Positions 1 through 6,689 of a DNA stretch of 9,317 nucleotides are shown here, in pieces (within the stretch, counting starts at the first letter, position 1; each line of letters opens with the position of its first letter). Made by a program: the position numbers and the translations under genes. Where the stretch lies: positions 1 to 9,317 of the forward strand of contig JAHQWX010000049.1 of NCBI GenBank assembly GCA_029856375.1, read 5' to 3'. This stretch comes from Promethearchaeia archaeon (GTDB lineage: Archaea > Asgardarchaeota > Lokiarchaeia > Sigyniarchaeales > SOKP01). The notes under the pieces were generated by a model, which worked only from the letters and a program-made list of their open reading frames with translations, searched no databases and was not told the origin of the DNA.

Positions 1-859
1 TGCAGAATACCAAACTCACTCTGGAACCTATTATTTTTAAGTTTTGCTCTAGGTACATTTTCTCTCCGGCCTCAACCTCCCTTCTAACGACGACATCCCT
101 TCTTTTTTCCGCATATTTATTTGGACTAAACTTCCTTGCGGGGATCCCCATGTAAACCCAACTATCTTCCAGATATTGGTTGAGACTCGTCATACTCATA
201 GCACCTATTAATGTATCTTTTCGAACAATTGTGCCTGGTGCAACAACTGCTTGCCCCCCAACTATTGCTTGATCTTCTAAAATTACTTTCCTAATAATTA
301 AATATTGCCCAACAATCATACTGCTAAGAACAGCCGATCCTTGTCCTATGAAGCATCTCTTTCCAGTTTCTATGAATTCTAAGTCAACCCAGGCATCTAA
401 TATAGAATTTGAGAAATTCATTTTCACTCCAAACCAACTAAAACCAATGATATCGACATATGGAATGGGGCAATTACGCATAAACCAAATAACAAATTTT
501 TTTAAAGTTCTCCTGATGCACCAGAATTGGTAATCTCGATCCCCCTTTTTTATGGAAAATATTCCCTCTTTTGGTTTATGTATAAGATTTACAAGAATTA
601 ATAGCAGTTTTGTAAATAATAACGAGCTAAAAATAAAAATAAAAATATCTGCTAAAATTACTGCTGGTAATAGCAAATAAAATAGTATTGGTATCCAATA
701 GTAATCTCTCCAAAAAGCGATAAATTGAATAAGAGTTAAGGTTCCACTAAACCAAATTATGGGAAGATATAACCAGAGATATTTCAATGATAATTTTTGA
801 ATTGGACTGGTTGTAACAAAATCAACCTTTAATTCATCTATGTTGTTTTTTTTGCTCAC
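1..859 (-). CDS. Membrane-anchored hexapeptide (LbH) acyltransferase-like protein, 3' end outside window
   Basis: My own reading of the minus strand gives an open frame of 286 codons from a GTG at 859 to the window edge, with no stop, so the C-terminus is missing. AAGGAG lies about 10 bases before the GTG, and the start is 4 bases past the stop of the preceding paralog, so the two are probably co-transcribed. Residues about 27-49 and 55-93 are hydrophobic (two or three membrane helices). From about residue 148 the repeats look like a left-handed parallel beta-helix, ending in the VYMGIPARKF signature typical of such acyltransferases and of the terminal beta-helix domain of Pls-like NRPS proteins. 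The family transfers acyl groups from CoA or carrier proteins. Substrate is unknown. Where the upstream paralog has His188, this protein has Met181, so catalysis may be altered or lost. Confidence 0.78.
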   Translation of the reverse strand, partial: MSKKNNIDELKVDFVTTSPIQKLSLKYLWLYLPIIWFSGTLTLIQFIAFWRDYYWIPILFYLLLPAVILADIFIFIFSSLLFTKLLLILVNLIHKPKEGIFSIKKGDRDYQFWCIRRTLKKFVIWFMRNCPIPYVDIIGFSWFGVKMNFSNSILDAWVDLEFIETGKRCFIGQGSAVLSSMIVGQYLIIRKVILEDQAIVGGQAVVAPGTIVRKDTLIGAMSMTSLNQYLEDSWVYMGIPARKFSPNKYAEKRRDVVVRREVEAGEKMYLEQNLKIIGSRVSLVFC

Positions 860-863
860 TTCT

Positions 864-1712
864 CTAAATCTCCTTCTCTTTTTTTGATTTTTTCTTTAAT
901 CCAATTTGTTTCTCGCTAAGACTCGTATATTGCTTCACCCTTTTAGTAAATAACTTTCGACCCGGAATTCCTAAATAATAATTATTATTTTTCAAGTGAT
1001 CTTGTTTAGTAAAACCAGAATTCGGAAAGATTGCCACATTATCACCTACTTTTACTCCTGGAGCTAAACAACTGAGTCCGGTCATGGTAACATTATCTCC
1101 AATATTTATTGTAAATAATTGCACATTACCACGGATTCCTTCAACTAAATGGCTAGTAATAATTGAGTTTAAGCCGAAATAACAATTTTCTCCACTATTA
1201 ACATATTTATCCCCTGTTACTTGCTCTTCAAATGTTGAGCCTTTTCCCATTCGATTTACGCCAATAAAATTAAATAATTTAATTGTGAGCCAAGGAAATG
1301 GACTTTTTAAGATTGCCCATTTGGGATATTTAATAATAAAGGATCTTACATGATAAAATTTTAAAGATTTGCTCGATACCTCCCTCGGTATTATCCCATC
1401 TTTGAAAGGCTCTTTTTTTTCGGTGTAGCTGATGAACAATCTTAAAATTATTGCAACCAAAAACAAATGGAGTAAATAACATCCAATTAGAACTAGAGGA
1501 GAAAGCAATAATGTAATTAATGACATTTGATTTAAAAACAGGTCAAGGAAGTTTGGAACATTCAATACATAGGGTATAAAGGAATATCTAAGGAACGTAA
1601 AGAATAAGAAAGCTGGGACGCCCATTGAGATTAAATAAGACGAGAATATAAAATAAATATAATAATTTGCACTATGATACTTTCTTCTACTTTCTATTAT
1701 TTTGTTTTCCAT
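864..1712 (-). CDS. Membrane-anchored hexapeptide (LbH) acyltransferase-like protein
   Basis: A 282-residue protein starting at ATG 1712 with no clear Shine-Dalgarno site. Residues about 17-43 and 62-95 are strongly hydrophobic and should be membrane helices. From about residue 155 the sequence has hexapeptide-type turns (GENCYFG, NIGDNVTMTG, PGVKVGDNVAIFP) and ends the fold with YYLGIPGRKL, as in left-handed beta-helix acyltransferases. His188 in the segment ITSHLVEG corresponds to the conserved His of Pls-like beta-helix domains and is a candidate catalytic residue. The tail is lysine-rich. The next gene is a paralog with the same layout 4 bases downstream. A role in modifying an envelope lipid, glycan or peptide is inference; the acyl donor and acceptor cannot be read from the sequence. 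Confidence 0.8.
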   Translation of the reverse strand: MENKIIESRRKYHSANYYIYFIFSSYLISMGVPAFLFFTFLRYSFIPYVLNVPNFLDLFLNQMSLITLLLSPLVLIGCYLLHLFLVAIILRLFISYTEKKEPFKDGIIPREVSSKSLKFYHVRSFIIKYPKWAILKSPFPWLTIKLFNFIGVNRMGKGSTFEEQVTGDKYVNSGENCYFGLNSIITSHLVEGIRGNVQLFTINIGDNVTMTGLSCLAPGVKVGDNVAIFPNSGFTKQDHLKNNNYYLGIPGRKLFTKRVKQYTSLSEKQIGLKKKSKKEKEI

Positions 1713-1891
1713 TTTTTTAAAATTTAGTTAGATAATAAATTAAATATTTTGTTTTTACTAAAAATAATTATATTTTTGTCGGATGTTGAAATTAACTTAT
1801 CTGCTTTTCCCGGTTTCATTACTAATTTATATGAAGGCAATATAATATCGGGGTATTCCTACATTTTTTCTATAACCGATTAAAAATGAAA

Positions 1892-1898
1892 TTTATAC
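1892..1898 (+). promoter_or_regulatory. Possible TATA box for the UVR-protein gene
   Basis: The string TTTATAC is preceded by a purine-rich TGAAA that could serve as a BRE. Its centre is about 37 bases before the TTG start at 1932, which would place the transcript start near 1921 and give a short leader. An A-tract (about 1900-1909) follows it. AT-rich sequence makes chance matches common. Confidence 0.3.
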
Positions 1899-1931
1899 GA
1901 AAAAAAAAAGGTTTTAGATCGGCGAATAGTT

Positions 1932-2441
1932 TTGAAGGATATAAATGGATTAGACGAGATGGAGGCTTACGAACAAATCATATCTTTCTTGGAAAAGAAA
2001 GATAATAACCGCCAACAAGTTGAAGTCTGGGAAGACACGAGTTACGTTAACTTGATGCAACTTTTAAAGAGCGGACAGGAATACAAGGATTTATATAAGG
2101 ACTATAGTTCCTCCAATCAATTTAAAGGCGAAATTGAGAATAGAATTTCTGCAAATAGAAACATAAAAGATTTAATCACATATCTTGAGAAAGAAATGAA
2201 AAAGGCCGCAGACGATTTGAGGTTTGAGGACGCAGCGTTTCTTCGAGATAAAATTCGTGATTTAAAAATTAAAACAAACCAGAAATTAGTCGAAAATGCG
2301 ATAATTCTTATGCTGTCATTATGTCATGATATGCCGCCCGATAGGTTCAATAGTATTGGGAAGGATATTAAGCAACTTGACGAAGAAGAACGGGATGATT
2401 TAGTAGACACACTTAAGAAAGAGTTTTCTTTATTACGTTGA
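1932..2441 (+). CDS. Small protein of unrecognised family with inserted UVR domain
   Basis: A 169-residue soluble, charged protein. Residues about 78-112 match the UVR motif of UvrB, UvrC, ClpC and McsA: a leucine helix, EKEMKKAADDLRFEDAAFLR and DKIRDL. In those proteins it is a short helical hairpin for protein-protein contact (for example UvrB with UvrC). The flanks (residues 1-50 and 117-169) align with the next gene, which has no UVR segment: EAYEQI, VWEDTSYVNLM, NAIILMLSL and PPDRFNSIGKDI have clear counterparts. The TTG start at 1932 is chosen because it gives an N-terminus similar in length to the paralog; no Shine-Dalgarno site is visible, and ATG 1959 would remove the N-terminal part. 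No catalytic motif is seen and the molecular role is unknown; a partner-binding or adaptor role is inference from the UVR module only. Confidence 0.82.
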   Translation: MKDINGLDEMEAYEQIISFLEKKDNNRQQVEVWEDTSYVNLMQLLKSGQEYKDLYKDYSSSNQFKGEIENRISANRNIKDLITYLEKEMKKAADDLRFEDAAFLRDKIRDLKIKTNQKLVENAIILMLSLCHDMPPDRFNSIGKDIKQLDEEERDDLVDTLKKEFSLLR

Positions 2442-2470
2442 AACTTTGAAAATTGGTAATAATCCAAATT

Positions 2471-2482
2471 TTAAGCGCTTAA
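2471..2482. repeat. 12-bp perfect palindrome between the paralogs
   Basis: TTAAGCGCTTAA reads the same on both strands and lies 30 bases after the stop of the UVR-protein gene and about 120 bases before the next start. Near-symmetric AAATT/AATTT flanks extend it with a two-base slip. It could be an operator or a weak hairpin, or chance in AT-rich DNA with a GCGC centre. Confidence 0.3.
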
Positions 2483-2569
2483 TTTCCAAATCTGTAAATA
2501 TTTTTATCAACTATTCGATAGGTTTATAATTTAGGTCTTAGACTATAATGTGGAGATGTAGTAATTATT

Positions 2570-2577
2570 CTTATAAC
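2570..2577 (+). promoter_or_regulatory. Possible TATA box giving a leaderless transcript
   Basis: CTTATAAC is centred about 26 bases before ATG 2600, the spacing expected between an archaeal TATA box and the transcript start. If used, the mRNA would begin at or very near the start codon. A second TATA-like string (TTTATAAT, about 2523-2530) lies further upstream. Confidence 0.3.
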
Positions 2578-2599
2578 ATCATTTAGTTAATAAGAATTG

Positions 2600-2947
2600 A
2601 TGTTTTGCAGAGGAATGAACTTGAGAAGTAGTCAAATTACTAATGAGGATGAAGCATACGACCAAATACTAGAATTTTTTCATAGAAAAGACCGTAATCC
2701 GTTTTTAACTGAAATCTGGAAAGATCAAACTTATGTTAACTTGATGAATTTTTTAGAGCAAAACCTGGAAAATCATGTAAGATCGAAAAATTACAAATTG
2801 GTGCAGAACGCCATAATTCTAATTCTTTCGCTATTTCATAATTTACCTCCCGATCGTTTTAATGATGTTGGAAGGGATGTTCACTCTATGAGTAAACAAG
2901 AAAAATTCAATGTTCTCTCAATGCTTAAAGAAGAATTTTTAGATTAA
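2600..2947 (+). CDS. Small protein, paralog of the UVR-protein without the UVR domain
   Basis: A 115-residue protein from ATG 2600. ATG 2615 is an alternative that matches the paralog's N-terminus slightly better, but its only Shine-Dalgarno-like string (AGAGGA) abuts it with no spacing; a TTG at 2597 also precedes. It aligns with the gene at 1932: EAYDQI, IWKDQTYVNLM, LVQNAIILILSLFH and PPDRFNDVGRD match EAYEQI, VWEDTSYVNLM, LVENAIILMLSLCH and PPDRFNSIGKD. The roughly 60 residues carrying the UVR hairpin in the paralog are replaced by a short joint (about ENHVRSKNY). It is probably mostly helical, with no signal peptide, membrane segment or cysteine cluster. I do not recognise the family. 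Tandem duplication followed by gain or loss of the UVR module is the simplest reading. The YkgJ-type gene follows 37 bases later in the same direction. Confidence 0.8.
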   Translation: MFCRGMNLRSSQITNEDEAYDQILEFFHRKDRNPFLTEIWKDQTYVNLMNFLEQNLENHVRSKNYKLVQNAIILILSLFHNLPPDRFNDVGRDVHSMSKQEKFNVLSMLKEEFLD

Positions 2948-2984
2948 TTAAAAAATTGTTTCTACTTATTTTTCTTATTGGAAA

Positions 2985-3596
2985 ATGTCGAAAGTACGAT
3001 ATAAGTTCAAATGTGTTTTTTGCGGTAACTGCTGTTCAGATAAAGGTACAATCGTTAATTTAACATATTTAGACATTTTACGGATCGTAAGAGGCTTAAA
3101 CTTATCAGAGCATGAAATTTTAGAATTATTAGGATTTTTTGTTTTCTCAAGCGATCTTTCAGAAGAAACTTTGCAAAAAATGGTAATCCCTCCAATAACA
3201 ACTTTAAAAGGAAAAGCATTTGTTGGGCTATTAAAAAATGTTGAAGGTGCTTGTATTTTCTTAAAGGATAACCTTTGTAAAATATATAATCTACGACCAA
3301 TGTTTTGTCGGTCGTTTCCCTTCTCATTCAAAACAAAGGATATAGATCCTATGGATAAAAAGGTAGAAATTCACATGTATTACACCTCAAAAGCGCTAGA
3401 GTATTGTAAAGGCATTTCAGACGATGCCCCATATATAAATAACAAGAAATGGATAAAAATCGGGAATAAAATCACTAAAGAATTGCAAGAGAACGCTCAA
3501 TTTATCGAGATATGGAATATGAATGTAGAAAAGGGGCGAATCCAACCCACAGCAAAAAATTTTATTAAGATGATTTTCCGATACGATAAAAAATAA
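2985..3596 (+). CDS. YkgJ-family CxxCxxCC metal / Fe-S cluster-binding protein
   Basis: A 203-residue protein with the cysteine pattern of the YkgJ-type family (putative zinc- or iron-chelating, often annotated Fe-S oxidoreductase). Residues 10-17 give C-x2-C-x2-CC, and the second block has C90, C98 and C108 in a GACIFL...LCKIYNLRP...CRSFPF arrangement. The C-terminal third (about 115-203) is charged and lacks cysteines. The biochemical role of this family is poorly defined; binding of a metal or Fe-S cluster by the seven cysteines is expected from the family. It starts at ATG 2985, 37 bases after the small paralog pair, in a T-rich stretch that could hold either a terminator for the previous gene or a promoter for this one, so operon membership is uncertain. 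Confidence 0.85.
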   Translation: MSKVRYKFKCVFCGNCCSDKGTIVNLTYLDILRIVRGLNLSEHEILELLGFFVFSSDLSEETLQKMVIPPITTLKGKAFVGLLKNVEGACIFLKDNLCKIYNLRPMFCRSFPFSFKTKDIDPMDKKVEIHMYYTSKALEYCKGISDDAPYINNKKWIKIGNKITKELQENAQFIEIWNMNVEKGRIQPTAKNFIKMIFRYDKK

Positions 3597-3601
3597 AAAA
3601 A
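3588..3601 (-). terminator. U-tract terminator candidate for the 595-residue gene
   Basis: Read on the minus strand this is T7-A-T6, starting 16 bases past the stop codon of the gene at 3617-5404. Archaeal transcription commonly ends at U-rich tracts without a hairpin. It overlaps the last codons of the convergent YkgJ-type gene. Confidence 0.4.
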
Positions 3602-3616
3602 TGAAAGGATTAGAAA

Positions 3617-5404
3617 TTAAAGATGGGGGAACTGGGATAAAGCTAACAAAGTCCAAAATAACATTCTGACTTCTAATTTAAAACCAAGATCGTCGAGAGA
3701 CCAATTCAGTTTCGTAGTTTTCTCGGGATTATAAAAAAAATTTCCCTCATTTTTAATGTAATGTATCATTTTCTCGATTTTATCGTTAATAGTTTCGTCG
3801 ATATCTAACATCGAAGCGATTAATAAAAATTTGGAGGTATCTGTAAGATTATTATTGATGGATCCATCGTTTAAAATGTTTTTTTCGAGTTCAATCAGAA
3901 AATCAGGAGTGTATGAGTTAAAATCAATTTTTCCATCAATAATTTTTAGCGAAATAAGTTTATCGAAGAGATCAATACTTGGGTAATAATTTTCTTCGAG
4001 CGAATTTAAATCGAATTTTGATAAAGTAGATCCAATATTGGGATATTTGTCAATAGTAACGCCATTTTTTTCAAGAACTCGTAGCGTGAGTAGAGAATAG
4101 GTATTTAAATGTAATTTCCATGGTATAAAATCTTCTAATTCATCTTTAAGAAAAGATTTGATTTTATTAATATCGACAGCCTTTTTGGATAATAGATTGA
4201 AGACAGAAAAAATTGCGGTTCCAAAAAACACGCTCAATGGATCTGGTAATACATCGGGTGCCTCACTAAAAACTCTCTCGTACATGAAGTTTTGCAATTT
4301 CTTTGCGATTTCTTCGCTTGAATAAGGTATTCCCTCTCCCATCATTTTTAAGCAAGCAATATAATAATAAAATGTTTCTAAGTCTTGTAACTCTCGAGTA
4401 TTAATCTTGAGAAAATTTTCCTTGATAATATTAATACCATTTTTTATGGACGTAGGAAGCTCCGGAAACGCTCCAAAATATTCTAAAAAGCTTTCCTTTT
4501 CCTCAACTGGTGGTTTAATTTCAATTGGTTTTGAAATTTCGGTGCTTTTTTCTAATCCTTCAATAAAAGAGATGTCTTCAGTTAGTCTTTGACTAATTTT
4601 ATCCAAGAGGATTGAAGTATCATCTTCAGCTGTCACTTTTTTTTCTTCAATAATTTTAACTGATTCTTCTTTTTGAAGCTTAATTTGGTCTAAAATATCT
4701 AATTCTTTTATCTCTACTTTAGGCGTGGGTTTTGGGGGCTCTTTTTTCGTTACCTTAATTGGCTTAACTTCAGGAATTTTCACTGTTTTAAGATTTGGTT
4801 CAACCTCAATCTCTGGTTTTGCTACCAACTCTGTAATTTTCGTCATTGGCGGTATCTTCAGCTTTTTACCGCTAAGTTGACTTTTAATTTTTGGTGTAAT
4901 ATGAGTGATTTCAAAATCATCAAGCCTGTTCACAAAACCTCGTGGGAGTAAATCAAAAAGGTCAAGATTTGAAATAGTCTCTTTATCCTCGTTAGTCAAA
5001 TATTTGACAATGATATCGATTAAAAAGAATTCAATTATGGGTTTTATATTTGTATTGAAAGTCTCACCGTAAGTTTTAAGAGAATCATTCTTTTCTTTAA
5101 TACTATCTAAAAAATTAGTAATTTCGTCTTGCATTTGGTCTTTTGACACGCCAATTGTTCTTAATCCAAGCGAGGCTACATTTAATATGTTTTCAATATT
5201 TTTCTTATAGGTTTTTAAATTGTCGTATTTCGTATCAAAGTCCATATCGACTTTTCGATCTTCGAAAACATCGTCAAGATATTCGTAGAACTTAGTAAAA
5301 TAATATAAAATATCTTTACCTAAGACAGATTGCAACACATCAAAAAAATTATCTATGCTTTCCATTTTAATTTCAAAGAATTTGGTAAAATTTGAGATTC
5401 TCAA
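3617..5404 (-). CDS. Unrecognised 595-residue three-part protein, C-terminus possibly an alpha-toroid
   Basis: Three regions can be seen. Residues 1 to about 165 are helical and charged, with a hydrophobic helix near 121-136. Residues about 170-305 are a Lys/Pro/Glu/Ile-rich linker (PEVKPIKVTKKEPPKPTPKV and similar) that is probably disordered. Residues about 305-595 hold repeated helix-turn-helix units with small or aromatic patterns such as LETFYYYIACLKMMG, LHLNTYSLLTLRVLEKNG, LTDTSKFLLIASMLDID and LEVRMLFWTLLALSQF, reminiscent of alpha/alpha toroid proteins such as prenyltransferase beta subunits or terpene cyclases. I see no zinc ligands or DxDD/QW signature, so enzymatic activity is not supported. 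The start is TTG 5404 (residue 1) or ATG 5365 (residue 14); no good Shine-Dalgarno site supports either. No signal peptide. Function unknown. Confidence 0.8.
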   Translation of the reverse strand: MRISNFTKFFEIKMESIDNFFDVLQSVLGKDILYYFTKFYEYLDDVFEDRKVDMDFDTKYDNLKTYKKNIENILNVASLGLRTIGVSKDQMQDEITNFLDSIKEKNDSLKTYGETFNTNIKPIIEFFLIDIIVKYLTNEDKETISNLDLFDLLPRGFVNRLDDFEITHITPKIKSQLSGKKLKIPPMTKITELVAKPEIEVEPNLKTVKIPEVKPIKVTKKEPPKPTPKVEIKELDILDQIKLQKEESVKIIEEKKVTAEDDTSILLDKISQRLTEDISFIEGLEKSTEISKPIEIKPPVEEKESFLEYFGAFPELPTSIKNGINIIKENFLKINTRELQDLETFYYYIACLKMMGEGIPYSSEEIAKKLQNFMYERVFSEAPDVLPDPLSVFFGTAIFSVFNLLSKKAVDINKIKSFLKDELEDFIPWKLHLNTYSLLTLRVLEKNGVTIDKYPNIGSTLSKFDLNSLEENYYPSIDLFDKLISLKIIDGKIDFNSYTPDFLIELEKNILNDGSINNNLTDTSKFLLIASMLDIDETINDKIEKMIHYIKNEGNFFYNPEKTTKLNWSLDDLGFKLEVRMLFWTLLALSQFPHL

Positions 5405-5424
5405 TAAGAATAATTTTTTTTTAC

Positions 5425-5432
5425 GTATATAT
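5425..5432 (-). promoter_or_regulatory. Possible TATA box in the 42-bp divergent intergenic region
   Basis: The only strong TATA-like string between the divergent genes is ACGTATATAT. Its centre is about 25 bases from the TTG at 5404, good spacing for a leaderless minus-strand transcript, but only about 18 bases from ATG 5447, which is too short for the methyltransferase gene. It is therefore assigned to the minus strand. Confidence 0.3.
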
Positions 5433-5446
5433 TCTTATTTCTTTGA

Positions 5447-6169
5447 ATGTCGAGCATTTATAACGGATTTGCAAAAGATTTTGACTTAAAACGGAAGAAT
5501 CCTTGGAAATCACTTGTAGAATTTTACAAACTCCTTGCTAACGAAGGTTATACTATTGATGGGACTATCTTAGATGCGGGATGCGGTAATGGACGGAACA
5601 TGGTTCTTTTTGAAAGTAACGAGAGAACAAATAGAATAATAGGTTTAGATAATTCAACTGAATTATTAAAAATAGCTAAAAACAATCAAAATACCAATAA
5701 AAACACCCAGTTTATATTAGCTGATTTGAATTTTCTTCCTTTTCGAAAATCTTCGCTCAATTCTGTTTTTGCTATTGCTTCAATCCATCATTTAGAAAAT
5801 GAAAAATCACGTTCTGAATTTATTGAGGAGATCTTTCACGATATTTCTGGAGAGGGCTTATTAATACTCACAGTCTGGAGAAAATGGCAAAAAAGGTTTA
5901 GAAATCATTTCTTTAAAGATTGGATAAAAAGAAAAATTTCTCGAATATATAAAGAGGATGAAAAAAATAAAGGATTACTCGAATTTGGTGATATATTTAT
6001 TCCGTGGAAGAAATCCGATGGTCAAGGCGAATCTCAACGCTTCTATCACTTATTTTCTAAAAGAGAAGTTAGAAGTATGATGAAGATATTTTCAGTAAAA
6101 AAATTTTCCATTCTTGGCGGCCCAAATAATAAGGATAACTTTTTTATTTGCGCTCAAAAACAAATCTAA
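5447..6169 (+). CDS. Trm9/ALKBH8-like tRNA (uridine-34) methyltransferase, SAM-dependent
   Basis: A 240-residue class I methyltransferase. N-terminal YNGFAKDFDLKRKNPW resembles the Trm9 opening. Motif I is ILDAGCGNGRN (41-51), followed by GLD (66-68) for the SAM ribose, D93 in LADLNFLPF, and SIHHL (112-116). The late block GDIFIPW (181-187) followed by RFYHLF (198-203) corresponds to the D-x-F-x-P-W and RYYHL segments characteristic of Trm9/ALKBH8, which separates it from generic ubiE-type enzymes. Eukaryotic Trm9 methylates carboxymethyluridine at wobble position 34 to the methyl ester and needs the Trm112 adaptor; no Trm112-like gene is in the window. Length is near that of yeast Trm9. Its stop overlaps by 4 bases the stop of the convergent gene. 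Substrate assignment is inference; another tRNA or small-molecule substrate is possible. Confidence 0.85.
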   Translation: MSSIYNGFAKDFDLKRKNPWKSLVEFYKLLANEGYTIDGTILDAGCGNGRNMVLFESNERTNRIIGLDNSTELLKIAKNNQNTNKNTQFILADLNFLPFRKSSLNSVFAIASIHHLENEKSRSEFIEEIFHDISGEGLLILTVWRKWQKRFRNHFFKDWIKRKISRIYKEDEKNKGLLEFGDIFIPWKKSDGQGESQRFYHLFSKREVRSMMKIFSVKKFSILGGPNNKDNFFICAQKQI

Positions 6170-6657
6170 TGACATTCTATGGATTTCATCATTTCAAATA
6201 AGAAAGGTTCGTAATTTGGGAAATATTCACTAACCACTTCGAAGTTAATTTCAATAAACCTCTCAGTTATTTCGCAATAAAATAAGCCATGTAAAATTTT
6301 TGATTGGTAATATTTTCTTCTCTTTAATTTCATTTTTTCACCAAACCAATACGTTAATTCGTGGCTTAAGTGCCAAATCGTTTCTTTTTTACTTACAACA
6401 ACATTAATCGAGTTGTAAATATCGATTGATTTTTGGACTTCTTTAGCGTGGTAATAATCAGTTTTATTTTTTTTTTCCCAAGTTAATTCAATTTTCACGC
6501 TCTTACCCCAAACCTCGTCAAATTCGTCAGAAGATTCGAAAAATATTTTGCCATTTTCACTATCTCCTTCAGAACTCAATTCTTGAAACCAAATCGGGGT
6601 TTTGTTTATAGCGATTTTAAATTCTTTCTTTATAGTCTGGTAATAATTCTTCTGCAT
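6166..6657 (-). CDS. Unrecognised 163-residue protein, possibly PsbP/Mog1-like fold
   Basis: Starts at ATG 6657, 32 bases after the eL13 stop on the same strand, so co-transcription with eL13 is likely. It is soluble and alternates short beta-like stretches (GKIFFESS, SVKIELTWE, INVVV) with a middle block that has His96, His99 (WHLSHE) and then H123 and C128 in LHGLFYCEITERFIEINF. It ends with a helix (FLFEMMKSIECH). The pattern of a beta-sheet core, an R-F-x-E-I strand and a final helix ending in S-x-x-C recalls PsbP/Mog1/DcrB-like folds, but this is a weak impression and no catalytic motif is certain. His and Cys residues may bind a metal. Function is unknown; the ribosomal neighbour hints at translation, without proof. 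Confidence 0.72.
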   Translation of the reverse strand: MQKNYYQTIKKEFKIAINKTPIWFQELSSEGDSENGKIFFESSDEFDEVWGKSVKIELTWEKKNKTDYYHAKEVQKSIDIYNSINVVVSKKETIWHLSHELTYWFGEKMKLKRRKYYQSKILHGLFYCEITERFIEINFEVVSEYFPNYEPFLFEMMKSIECH

Positions 6658-6689
6658 CGCAATTCTTCACTGAAATATTTAATCGAAGA

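Noticed and set aside
348..533. 61-codon plus-strand frame
   Set aside because: Lies antisense inside the partial acyltransferase-like gene and has no family features; a shadow frame.
1814..1891. Inverted repeat TTTCATT / AATGAAA in the intergenic region
   Set aside because: Only 7 bases with a spacer of 64 bases in AT-rich DNA; expected by chance and not followed by a T-tract.
1932..2441. Annotation as a UvrB/UvrC excision nuclease fragment
   Set aside because: Only the UVR hairpin is shared. The rest aligns with the neighbouring paralog and has no helicase or nuclease motifs, so it is not a degraded Uvr gene.
2975..3331. Minus-strand frames of 118 and 90 codons over the YkgJ-type gene
   Set aside because: The plus-strand protein has the full cysteine signature; the antisense frames have no recognisable features.
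4407..4592. 61-codon plus-strand frame with a hydrophobic start
   Set aside because: Antisense within the coding part of the 595-residue protein, with no start signal or homology.
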